NCBI GenBank assembly: GCA_002428965.1
Contig: DIYI01000015.1
Span: 73,322-137,321 of the forward strand
Source of the DNA: Jejuia sp. UBA6058
Lineage (GTDB): Bacteria; Bacteroidota; Bacteroidia; Flavobacteriales; Flavobacteriaceae
Length of the DNA stretch: 64,000 nt
Reading direction: 5' to 3'
Positions 44,207 through 52,517 of this stretch are shown piece by piece. Position numbers and translations under genes: made by a program. The notes under the pieces are model-generated. The model made no database searches. It saw only the letters and a program-made list of their open reading frames with translations, and was not told the origin of the DNA. Position 1 is the stretch's first letter; every line of letters begins with the position of its first letter.

Positions 44207-45181
44207 ATGGAATACAAGAATATTCTAGTAACAGGTGCCAATAGTTTATTAGGTGTTAATACAGTTCTGAAGCTTTTGGAAAGTGGCTATAATGTTACAG
44301 GTTTTCTTCGTGACGAAAGTAGTTTTATAGATTTCAAACATGAAAAACTTAAGCTTTATAAAGGAGATATAACAAACATTGATTCATTAAATAAGGGTTT
44401 TAAAGATATCGATGTTGTTATTCATAATGCTGCAATTACAGATCAAAACTTGTTGAATTACGAAGGTTATGAAAGAGTAAATGTTGATGGAGTGAAAAAT
44501 GTTTTTGAGTCATGTAAAAAAAATAAAATTAGAAGGCTCATTTATATAAGTACAGCTAATCAATTTGGCTTTGGTAATTTAGATAATCTTGGTGATGAAA
44601 AAACCCAAGTAAAATATCCGTATACCAAATCATTTTATGCGCAAAGCAAGTTGGCGGCATTTGAGTTTCTAATGTCACAAAAGATTCATCTTGATATTAT
44701 TATTGTAAACCCAACATTTATGATTGGAGCTTACGATACCAAACCAAGCTCTGGCAAAATTATTTTAAAAGGTCTAAAGGGAAAAATTGTGTTCTGTCCA
44801 TCTGGTGGAAAAAACTTTGTTAATGTTACAGATGTATCCATTGGAATTATAAAGGCGATAAAGTGTGGAATCAATGGAGAATCGTATTTACTGGCTAACG
44901 AGAATTTAAGTTATATAGATTTCTTTAAAAGGCTAAGAGTGATTAGTGGTAGGAAATATGTTATTTTAAAAATCCCCAAAGTATTAGTTTTGTTAGCTGG
45001 CGTTATGGGAGAAATTTTAAGGCTGTTTAAAATAAGGACCAACCTTTCAATTAACAATGTTATGGCTTTGCAAATCAATAATTTTTTTAGCAATCAAAAA
45101 TCTAAAAGAGAGCTCGGAATGAAATACAGTACGATTGATGGTGGTATAAGAAACGCTTGTAGTTGGTTTAATATTACATAA
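44207..45181 (+). CDS. NAD-dependent epimerase/dehydratase family protein (second)
   Basis: A 324-residue extended SDR enzyme. Nucleotide-binding GANSLLG, NAAITDQN, the catalytic YxxxK as YAQSK, and a C-terminal substrate part ending IRNACSWFNIT. Like the protein at 41944-42930 it resembles dihydroflavonol-reductase or 3-beta-hydroxysteroid-dehydrogenase-type enzymes more than a specific sugar epimerase. Two such enzymes plus a classical SDR in one run suggest successive redox or epimerisation steps on an unknown small molecule or lipid. Confidence 0.75.
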   Translation: MEYKNILVTGANSLLGVNTVLKLLESGYNVTGFLRDESSFIDFKHEKLKLYKGDITNIDSLNKGFKDIDVVIHNAAITDQNLLNYEGYERVNVDGVKNVFESCKKNKIRRLIYISTANQFGFGNLDNLGDEKTQVKYPYTKSFYAQSKLAAFEFLMSQKIHLDIIIVNPTFMIGAYDTKPSSGKIILKGLKGKIVFCPSGGKNFVNVTDVSIGIIKAIKCGINGESYLLANENLSYIDFFKRLRVISGRKYVILKIPKVLVLLAGVMGEILRLFKIRTNLSINNVMALQINNFFSNQKSKRELGMKYSTIDGGIRNACSWFNIT

Positions 45182-45711
45182 AAAGCATAATTTAAATAAT
45201 GGATATGCTAAGCATTTTAATTTAAACGTAGATATCCTAATTTTTGGGTATTGTTTTTTCACGCAAACTGTTAGTAGTGAAGGTAGTATTAAAGAAGTGA
45301 ACAGTATCAGACTCTGTTTGTATCCTTGATTTACGTGGTAATAGCTTTTTGCAGTTATTGATTCCTTAATGTCATGATGATAAACTCGATAACCATAACA
45401 CATCTTTTAAAGTTACAGATGTTTATTAGTTACTTGTAACAAGGGACTTTGCACGTGTAGTTTCTGATTCTTATTAAAATAAAGATTTTATTGGTTCAGA
45501 AGCTTGTTAAAAATTAATAATTTTTTGATTTTATTAAAATAAATTAAAAATAAATGTATACAATAAAATGATAATGGTTCTCAGGTGAATTATTTTCTTT
45601 TATTCGTGAATAAGGATCTAATAAAAACTCCAAATTTCACTTACTATGAAATTGGGAACTCAGCATTAAAAGCCCAATAATAAAACCGCAAACCAAAATC
45701 TCATTAAAAAA
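45182..45711. other. Gene-poor AT-rich gap after the 39-45 kb run
   Basis: About 530 bases with no convincing coding region on either strand; possible open frames are short, lack start context, or have unlikely composition. It separates the 39-45 kb gene run from the minus-strand small gene at 45712. The piece 45500-45600 is almost pure A/T. No strong hairpin seen. Confidence 0.4.
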
Positions 45712-45834
45712 TCAAAGGTTACTTTTAATGGATAATGTTATACAAGTTAAGTACAAACCTAAGAATACTAGCATTCTCTTAGAAATACCTGTTTCTTTCA
45801 TTTTTTTAATACTATCTAAAATTTTTGCTTTCAT
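45712..45834 (-). CDS. Small membrane protein (40 residues)
   Basis: A 40-residue frame that begins MKAKILDSIKKMKETG and continues with a hydrophobic segment (MLVFLGLYLTCITLSI) and KSNL. A basic amphipathic N-terminus followed by a single helix is usual for real small membrane proteins in this group. The overlapping frame on the plus strand (45728-45919) looks less protein-like and is taken as its shadow. Function unknown. Confidence 0.4.
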   Translation of the reverse strand: MKAKILDSIKKMKETGISKRMLVFLGLYLTCITLSIKSNL

Positions 45835-46040
45835 GATTTTATTTTGGTGCAAATTTCAGATAATTTTTGCATTTAATTTTATTTATATTTATTATGGATG
45901 TCATAAATCAAAATTATGAATGTGATTTTGTTTTAGTGAAGTGTTTTAAAATAAACCATTGTTATTAGGGTTTGACCAGAATTTATTCTTGTGATGAATG
46001 TATTTATAGTTAAGGAAATTTGGCTTTTGATGGCAATAAA

Positions 46041-46072
46041 AAAACCGTTTCATAGTAATATGAAACGGTTTT
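46041..46072 (-). terminator. Terminator of pnp
   Basis: A perfect 13-base-pair inverted repeat (AAAACCGTTTCAT and ATGAAACGGTTTT, 6-base loop), 21 bases past the pnp stop. On the minus strand the stem is followed by further T, ending TTTTATTG. Confidence 0.88.
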
Positions 46073-46092
46073 TAATATTTAAGAGATTAGAA

Positions 46093-48336
46093 TTAGTCCT
46101 CTTTTTTATCTCCTCTAGGTTTTCTGTCGTCTCGACGATTATCTCTGTTGCGATTGTCGCGCCCACGATTATCTCTGTTTCCACCTTTGTTGTCTCTTGG
46201 AGGTCTGGGTTGCCAACCTTCTGGCTTTGGTAAAATAGCTTTTCTTGATACTTTTTCACGTTTCGTTTTTGGGTCAAAACCAAAATACTTTACATCAATA
46301 GTATCACCAACATTTACAACGTCAGTTACGCTATTTGTGCGTTCCCAAGCTAATTCAGAAATATGAATTAGTGTATCATTACCAGGGGCATCAACATACT
46401 CAACAACAGCGCCAAAATCTAATATTTTAGTCACCTTCATTTCATATACGCTACCCACTTCTGGTTTAAACATTATAGCATCAATAGTTGACATAACTTT
46501 ATCAATACCCGCTTGGTCTGTACCTAAAATTTCAACAATACCTTCTTCAGTTATTGGGTCTTCATTGATAACAATCGTAGTGTTGGTTTCCTTCTGTAAT
46601 TCTTGAATCACTTTTCCTCCAGAACCAATAACAGAACCAATATATTCTCCAGGAATAACACGTGTAACCATTTTTGGAGCATGTGCCTTAACATCTGTAT
46701 TCGGAGTTTCAATAGTATCTGTTAATTTACTTAAGATATGTAAACGGCCATCACGTGCTTGCATTAGTGCCTTAACTAAAATTTCATAAGATAATCCTTT
46801 AATCTTAATGTCCATTTGAGTGGCAGTAATACCATCAGCAGTACCTGTAACTTTAAAGTCCATATCACCTAAATGATCTTCATCTCCGAGGATATCAGAA
46901 AGTACGGCATACTTATCACCATCTGAAATTAATCCCATAGCAATACCAGAAACTGGTTTTTTAAGCTGAACACCAGCATCCATTAATGCCATGGTACCAG
47001 AACATACAGTAGCCATAGATGACGAACCGTTAGATTCTAATACCTCCGATACCACTCTTACGGTATATGGGCAATCTTCTGGAACCATACCTTTTAAGGC
47101 ACGTTGTGCAAGATTACCATGTCCTACTTCTCTACGAGACGTTCCTCTAATTGGTCTTGCTTCACCTGTTGAGAAAGGAGGGAAGTTGTAATGCAAATAA
47201 AAACGCTCTTCACCTTCGTAAGATGGCATGTCAATTTGATTAGCCTCACGAGAGGTTCCCAATGTAACTGTTGCTAATGCTTGAGTTTCTCCACGTGTAA
47301 AAATAGCAGACCCATGCGTTGATGGTAAATAATCTACTTCACACCAAATAGGTCTAATTTCTGTAGTTTGTCTTCCATCTAAACGTAAACCTTCATCTAA
47401 AGTTAAATTTCTAATGGCTTCTTTTTGTGCTTTTGCCACATATTTGTGAATCAGTTTTCCTAACTCATCTTGCTCTTCTTCAGAAAAAGATTCAAAAACT
47501 TCTTCTTTTATTTTACTAAAAGCCTCTCCTCTTTCATGTTTAGCAGAACCAGCTTTAGCAATGGCATAGGTTTTATCGTAAACCATATCCTTAATTTTAG
47601 CCGCTAAATCTTCATCTTCAACTTCAGGATCATATTCACGAATTTCTCTTTTACCAAAAGCTTCAGCTAATTTCAACTGTGCTTCACACTGAATTTTAAT
47701 AGCCTCATGTGCAGCCTTAATTGCTTCAACCATTTCTTCTTCAGAAATCTCTTCCATTTCACCTTCAACCATCATAACAGAATCTGCAGAAGCACCAATC
47801 ATCATATCAATGTCAGATTCAGCTAATTGTTCATACGAAGGGTTGATGATAAACTCGCCATTAATACGACCAACACGCACCTCAGAAATAGCTGTTTCAA
47901 AAGGAATATCAGATAATTGAATAGCTGCAGACGCTGCTAAGCCAGCCATAGCGTCTGGCATTACTTCAGGGTCGTGAGACATTAATTGAATCATCACCTG
48001 CGTTTCAGCATGGTAATCTTTTGGGAATAATGGACGAAGACATCTATCTACCAAACGCATGGTTAATACTTCTCCATCACTAGGTCTTGCTTCTCTTTTA
48101 AAGAATCCGCCAGGGTATCTTCCTGCAGCAGCAAATTTTTCACGGTAATCAACCGTTAAAGGCAAAAAGTCTACATCAGCTTGATGATAATTGGAAACAA
48201 CTGTACATAAAAGCATACATTTTCCAGACTGTACAACAACAGAACCATGTGCCTGTTTTGCTAATTTTCCGGTTTCGATAGAAATTTCTCTACCATCACC
48301 AAGGTCTATAACCTCTTTAAATGTTTGTGGAATCAT
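46093..48336 (-). CDS. pnp: Polyribonucleotide nucleotidyltransferase (PNPase)
   Basis: A 747-residue 3'-5' phosphorolytic exoribonuclease of the RNA degradation machinery. Two RNase PH domains (VDYREKFAAAGRYPGGFFKREARP in the first; SYEGEERFYLHYNFPPFSTGEARP and DILGDEDHLGDMDFKVTGT in the second) flank the alpha-helical middle part, followed by a KH domain (PGEYIGSVIGSGGKVIQEL) and an S1 domain (VGSVYEMKVTKILDFGAVVEY). The last 40 residues are an Arg/Gly/Asn/Asp-rich low-complexity tail. It is downstream of rpsO on the same strand, the order seen in many bacteria. Confidence 0.97.
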   Translation of the reverse strand: MIPQTFKEVIDLGDGREISIETGKLAKQAHGSVVVQSGKCMLLCTVVSNYHQADVDFLPLTVDYREKFAAAGRYPGGFFKREARPSDGEVLTMRLVDRCLRPLFPKDYHAETQVMIQLMSHDPEVMPDAMAGLAASAAIQLSDIPFETAISEVRVGRINGEFIINPSYEQLAESDIDMMIGASADSVMMVEGEMEEISEEEMVEAIKAAHEAIKIQCEAQLKLAEAFGKREIREYDPEVEDEDLAAKIKDMVYDKTYAIAKAGSAKHERGEAFSKIKEEVFESFSEEEQDELGKLIHKYVAKAQKEAIRNLTLDEGLRLDGRQTTEIRPIWCEVDYLPSTHGSAIFTRGETQALATVTLGTSREANQIDMPSYEGEERFYLHYNFPPFSTGEARPIRGTSRREVGHGNLAQRALKGMVPEDCPYTVRVVSEVLESNGSSSMATVCSGTMALMDAGVQLKKPVSGIAMGLISDGDKYAVLSDILGDEDHLGDMDFKVTGTADGITATQMDIKIKGLSYEILVKALMQARDGRLHILSKLTDTIETPNTDVKAHAPKMVTRVIPGEYIGSVIGSGGKVIQELQKETNTTIVINEDPITEEGIVEILGTDQAGIDKVMSTIDAIMFKPEVGSVYEMKVTKILDFGAVVEYVDAPGNDTLIHISELAWERTNSVTDVVNVGDTIDVKYFGFDPKTKREKVSRKAILPKPEGWQPRPPRDNKGGNRDNRGRDNRNRDNRRDDRKPRGDKKED

Positions 48337-48596
48337 AAAATTTTTCTTGTAATTCGAGCAAATCTATGCTCAAATCATGTTAAACAATGGTCGTTGTGTT
48401 GTGTGTAGTTATTGTGTGCAGACCAGAAAGGTCTCAGACCAATGAAAAACTATAATTAGCTTCTTCTAAATATTGCGATCTTTAAACTCTTTCGCTAGAG
48501 TTATTTATTTTGTGTGTTACCACAAGGGTCGTGATTTACGTTATATCTTTTTTTGCAAAAAAGGATGCCGCTGCAATCCCTAGCGCAAAAGAAAAA

Positions 48597-48618
48597 GAGG
48601 CTCGCTAATGCAAACCTC
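48597..48618 (-). terminator. Terminator of rpsO
   Basis: On the minus strand GAGGTTTGC and GCGAGCCTC pair with two G-U pairs around a 4-base loop, followed by TTTTTCTTTT. It is 13 bases past the rpsO stop and separates it from pnp, which probably has its own promoter in the gap 48337-48596. In that gap a 5-base-pair AGACC/GGTCT hairpin lies at 48420-48434. Confidence 0.7.
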
Positions 48619-48630
48619 CTCTAATCTTGT

Positions 48631-48900
48631 TTATTTTCTTAATCCTAATTCTTTAACTATCGCACGATATCTTAAGATGTCTTTCTTAGTTAAATAATCA
48701 AGTAAAGCGCGACGCTTACCTACTAATTTTACTAACGAACGCTCAGTGTTATAATCTTTACGATTCTTTTTTAAGTGCTCAGTTAAGTGATTAATTCTGT
48801 GCGTAAACAACGCAATTTGAGCTTCTGCAGTACCAGTATCGTTCTTTCCTTTACCGTGTTTTGCAAAAATCTCTTCTTTAATTTCTTTTGTTAAATACAT
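48631..48900 (-). CDS. rpsO: 30S ribosomal protein S15
   Basis: An 89-residue ribosomal protein with all signature stretches (GKGKNDTGTAEAQIALFTHRINHLTEHLK, then KRRALLDYLTKKDILRYRAIVKELGLRK). It binds 16S rRNA in the platform of the small subunit. It is a short transcription unit upstream of pnp. Confidence 0.98.
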   Translation of the reverse strand: MYLTKEIKEEIFAKHGKGKNDTGTAEAQIALFTHRINHLTEHLKKNRKDYNTERSLVKLVGKRRALLDYLTKKDILRYRAIVKELGLRK

Positions 48901-49081
48901 GCTAATATTATTGTAAATGATTGTTATGTACTATGAAAGTCTTTCTTTCAGGCGGCAAATATAGTATCTTTTTTGTATTTACGTAATTTTTTGTGTAACT
49001 TTTCGTTGATTTTTAAAGTGTTATCCTTCCTAAGCAACTAAACTGCACTATGAAATTTTACGAATTACATCAACTATTCAA

Positions 49082-50227
49082 ATGAAATCTCTGTTCCCTC
49101 CAGAAAGTTTTCCCGATTCCTACGATTCCCTAGAGAAAATATTTAATAACACCTATAATGGTATCGCCATATTAACCCTTGATGGTAATTGGATAAAAGT
49201 TAATAAGAGCCTCTGCGATATGTTAGGGTATTCTAACAATGAGCTCTATAACATGACCATTGAAAATATCATTTTCCGTGACGACTTAGGGGTTCATGCT
49301 ATTAAGTACGAAAGGCTAATGCAAGGAAAGATAGATAGGTATCGCGTCATGCAACGTTATTTTCATAAGGATGGTTCTATCATTTGGTTTTTAATATCTG
49401 TGTCTTTGATAAGTGCTGTGGATGGAAGACCAACACAAATGATATGGCAATTTGCGGACATTACCAGCAGAAAGCTAAACCAAGATAAACTGAAATTAAT
49501 GCTTCGCGTGGTTAGAGAGCAAAACGACAGGTTATCCTCTTTCGCTAGCATTGTAACACATAATTTAAGGTCGCATTCTGGAAATCTTGGGACCATTAAA
49601 GAGTTTTTAGAAGAAGAGTTTGAGTGGTTACAACAAAATGAAAATTTTCAACTTTTAACTACGGCTATTGATAATTTGGAAGAAACAGTTTCTCATTTAA
49701 CCGAGGTGGCTAAAATAAAACTAGTGGATTCTAGCGAACTAGAAAGTCTTAATCTCTACGATTATGTGGAAAAGGCCATTTATAATATTGCTGCAATTGC
49801 AAGAAATACAAATACAACTATTGAAAATGATGTGGATGAGGAACTGTATGTAAAGGGTATTCCCGCTTATTTGGATAGCATCATATTAAATTTTCTTACT
49901 AATGCTGTAAAATATAGATCTGAAGATCGCAAACCAAAAATTCAACTGGTCAGTACAACTCAAGATAACTACGTAATTCTTAGGGTTTCAGATAATGGTT
50001 TGGGAATTGATCTTGAGAAATTTGGTGATAAGTTGTTTCAACTTTATAAAACCTTTCACACCAATAAAGATTCTATTGGTTTAGGACTTTTTATTACGAA
50101 AAACCAAATTGAGTCTATAGGAGGTAAGGTTGAAGTTGCAAGCGAAGTTAATGTTGGAACTCAATTCTCCATTTATTTTAAGAGGGCTATGATAGAAAGC
50201 CCTTCGGAAATTCCAGTTGAGGCCTAA
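49082..50227 (+). CDS. Cytoplasmic PAS-domain sensor histidine kinase
   Basis: A 381-residue kinase with no membrane helix. Residues about 15-130 are a PAS/PAC sensor (IFNNTYNGIAILTLDGNWIKVNKSLCDMLGYS, FHKDGSIIWFLIS). The dimerisation box carries His160 in SIVTHNLRSHSGNLG in place of the common HELRTPL, so it belongs to an HWE/HisKA-variant group. The ATPase domain is complete (NFLTNAVKYRS, DNGLGIDLEKFG, SIGLGLFITKNQIESIGG). No response regulator is adjacent, so its partner is encoded elsewhere. Ligand of the PAS domain cannot be told. Confidence 0.88.
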   Translation: MKSLFPPESFPDSYDSLEKIFNNTYNGIAILTLDGNWIKVNKSLCDMLGYSNNELYNMTIENIIFRDDLGVHAIKYERLMQGKIDRYRVMQRYFHKDGSIIWFLISVSLISAVDGRPTQMIWQFADITSRKLNQDKLKLMLRVVREQNDRLSSFASIVTHNLRSHSGNLGTIKEFLEEEFEWLQQNENFQLLTTAIDNLEETVSHLTEVAKIKLVDSSELESLNLYDYVEKAIYNIAAIARNTNTTIENDVDEELYVKGIPAYLDSIILNFLTNAVKYRSEDRKPKIQLVSTTQDNYVILRVSDNGLGIDLEKFGDKLFQLYKTFHTNKDSIGLGLFITKNQIESIGGKVEVASEVNVGTQFSIYFKRAMIESPSEIPVEA

Positions 50228-50239
50228 ATTTGCTTAAAA

Positions 50240-51097
50240 TTAAGCTCTTAAAGGCTGATTAAGAATCAAATCGATGTATTGATTCACTTTGTTCTTCAAA
50301 TCTTTTCTGAGGGTTATAAAATCTAAAAAGCCATGTTCCAATAAAAATTCAGAAGTTTGAAAACCTTCAGGAAGCTCTTTACCTGTTGTATCCCTCACGA
50401 TTCTTGGTCCAGCAAAACCAATTAAAGCTCCAGGTTCGCTTATATTTATATCTCCCAACATGGCAAATGAAGCTGTAGTTCCACCTGTTGTTGGATCTGT
50501 ACATAAAGAGATATAGGGTATTTTAGCTTCTGCAAGTTGTGCTATTTTAGCCGAGGTTTTTGCTAATTGCATTAAAGATAATGCAGCTTCCATCATTCGG
50601 GCGCCTCCAGATTTAGAAATTACCATTAAAGGAACATTATGCTTTAAAGAATAATCTGCCGCCCGAGCAATTTTTTCTCCAACAACGCTTCCCATAGAGC
50701 CGCCAATAAATGCAAAATCCATACATGCAACAACCAAATCTTTACCCTTAGATTTTCCTACTGCAGTTCTCACAGCATCTTTAAGTTTAGTTTTTTCCTG
50801 AGCAGCTTTTAAACGCTCTGGATATTTTTTAGTATCCACAAACTTTAAAGGATCTTTAGATTCTAATTTGGCATCTAATTCTTGAAATTCATTGTTGTCA
50901 AAAAGAATTTCAAAATATTCTTTACTGCCAATTCTTACATGGTATCCATCTTCTGGACTTACATAAAAATTTTGCTCAAGTTCTCTAGTATCAACAATCT
51001 TTCCTGTTGGAGATTTATACCACAGGCCTTTTGGAGTGTCTTTTTTCTGTTCAGTAGCAGTTTGTATCCCTTTATCTTTTCTTTTAAACCAAGACAT
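50240..51097 (-). CDS. accD: Acetyl-CoA carboxylase carboxyltransferase subunit beta
   Basis: A 285-residue beta subunit of the acetyl-CoA carboxylase carboxyltransferase, which moves the carboxyl group from biotin to acetyl-CoA in fatty acid synthesis. The crotonase-like core is complete: MDFAFIGGSMGSVVGEKI, SGGARMMEAALSLMQ, DPTTGGTTASFAMLGD, EPGALIGFAGPRI. The N-terminal part where many bacteria have a four-cysteine zinc finger reads LWYKSPTGKIVDTRELEQN and YVSPEDGYHVRIG without the cysteines. This loss is expected in this phylum but is worth noting. Single-gene unit on the minus strand. Confidence 0.95.
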   Translation of the reverse strand: MSWFKRKDKGIQTATEQKKDTPKGLWYKSPTGKIVDTRELEQNFYVSPEDGYHVRIGSKEYFEILFDNNEFQELDAKLESKDPLKFVDTKKYPERLKAAQEKTKLKDAVRTAVGKSKGKDLVVACMDFAFIGGSMGSVVGEKIARAADYSLKHNVPLMVISKSGGARMMEAALSLMQLAKTSAKIAQLAEAKIPYISLCTDPTTGGTTASFAMLGDINISEPGALIGFAGPRIVRDTTGKELPEGFQTSEFLLEHGFLDFITLRKDLKNKVNQYIDLILNQPLRA

Positions 51098-51290
51098 ATA
51101 AATTCAGATTTTGTAAGGACGATTAAAAGTTTTAAATACAATTTAGAATCGTCTGAAATTTTAAGGTTTGTAAAATTTAAAAAATAAACCAGTGTACAAA
51201 ATTAAGCCTTTTTTTAGTTTTGATATGAAAAGCTTAAAATTTTATTAGCACTTGAAGTGTAATGTGTTGTTTTCTAATATTATAAATAAA

Positions 51291-51318
51291 AAAAGGTTTT
51301 GCGTAAGCAAAACCTTTT
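51291..51318 (-). terminator. Terminator of fbaA
   Basis: A perfect 12-base-pair stem (AAAAGGTTTTGC and GCAAAACCTTTT) with a 4-base GTAA loop. The minus strand continues with a T-run into TTTATTTATA. It lies 24 bases past the fbaA stop. Confidence 0.88.
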
Positions 51319-51341
51319 AAGTATTGAAACTATTAAATTGT

Positions 51342-52409
51342 CTATAATGTATTAACATTGTTTAAGTCCTCAAAAGCTTTTTTAAGTCTCTCAACAAAAG
51401 CTTTTTCGCCTTCACGTAACCAAACACGTGGATCGTAGAATTTTTTGTTAGGTGCATCATCACCATCAGGGTTTCCAATCTGAGTCTTTAAATAGTCTGC
51501 TTTACTACCCATATAATCTCTAATACCACTCATAAAGGCATATTGCAAATCGGTGTCTATATTCATCTTTATAACACCATAGCTAATACCTTCGCGAATT
51601 TCTTCAACTGTAGACCCAGAACCTCCGTGAAAAACAAAATCAATATGGTTATGTTCTACACCATATTTTTCTGAAATATATTCTTGCGAGTTTTTCAAAA
51701 TTTTTGGTGTTAGTTTAACGTTCCCAGGTCTGTATACTCCATGAACATTACCAAAAGCAGCAGCAATAGTAAATCTATGACTTACTTTACTTAATTCTTC
51801 ATAAGCATAAGCAACTTCCTCTGGTTGAGTATACAATTTGGAAGCATCCACGTCAGTATTGTCAACACCGTCTTCTTCTCCACCAGTAACACCTAATTCA
51901 ATTTCCAAGGTCATGTCCATTTTAGACATTCTTTCTAAATACTGTTTGCATATTTCAATATTTTCTTCAATTGGCTCTTCCGAGAGGTCGATCATATGAG
52001 AACTGAATAACGACTTTCCAGTTTCGGCATAATGTTTTTCACTGGCATCAAGCATTCCATCAACCCAAGGCAATAATTTTTTAGCACAGTGATCTGTATG
52101 TAAAATTACAGTAACGCCATAAGCTTCGGCTAATGTGTGTACGTGTTTAGCACCTGCAACAGCACCCGCGATGGCTGCTTTCTGTTCGTCATTACTTAAT
52201 CCCTTTCCTGCATTAAATTGAGCACCTCCGTTGGAAAATTGAATAATTACAGGAGAATTTAAATCTCTAGCAGTTTCCATTACGCCGTTAATGGTATCAG
52301 AACCAATTACATTAACTGCTGGTAGTGCATAACCATTTGCTTTCGCATGATTAAATATTGCTTGAACTTCATCTCCGGTAGCAACACCTGGTTTTATATT
52401 ATGTGCCAT
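51342..52409 (-). CDS. fbaA: Class II fructose-bisphosphate aldolase
   Basis: A 355-residue zinc-dependent glycolytic aldolase that interconverts fructose 1,6-bisphosphate with dihydroxyacetone phosphate and glyceraldehyde 3-phosphate. Asp106 and His107 in LHTDHCAKKL, the LEIELGVTGGEEDGVDN segment, FGNVHGVYRPGNVKL and the phosphate-binding HGGSGSTVEEI are all present. Length and motifs match the FbaA/long class II group. It has its own terminator; a 108-base gap separates it from tamL upstream. Confidence 0.96.
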   Translation of the reverse strand: MAHNIKPGVATGDEVQAIFNHAKANGYALPAVNVIGSDTINGVMETARDLNSPVIIQFSNGGAQFNAGKGLSNDEQKAAIAGAVAGAKHVHTLAEAYGVTVILHTDHCAKKLLPWVDGMLDASEKHYAETGKSLFSSHMIDLSEEPIEENIEICKQYLERMSKMDMTLEIELGVTGGEEDGVDNTDVDASKLYTQPEEVAYAYEELSKVSHRFTIAAAFGNVHGVYRPGNVKLTPKILKNSQEYISEKYGVEHNHIDFVFHGGSGSTVEEIREGISYGVIKMNIDTDLQYAFMSGIRDYMGSKADYLKTQIGNPDGDDAPNKKFYDPRVWLREGEKAFVERLKKAFEDLNNVNTL

Positions 52410-52517
52410 TCTATTTGTTAGTTTTAAATTTAATGATCAAAAATAATCAATTTTGTAATTTATATGTCAAGTATTTGCGCTGAAATTGGAAATAAAGGGC
52501 TAAAACGTTATAGTTTT

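Noticed and set aside
45047..45403. Minus-strand frame of 118 codons over the end of the second epimerase gene
   Set aside because: Antisense to a clear enzyme over much of its length, with an unconvincing composition and no family resemblance.
45728..45919. Plus-strand open frame of 63 codons in the gap before pnp
   Set aside because: It overlaps a more protein-like minus-strand frame, has Phe/Ile-rich composition typical of AT-rich noncoding DNA, and no neighbouring gene supports it.
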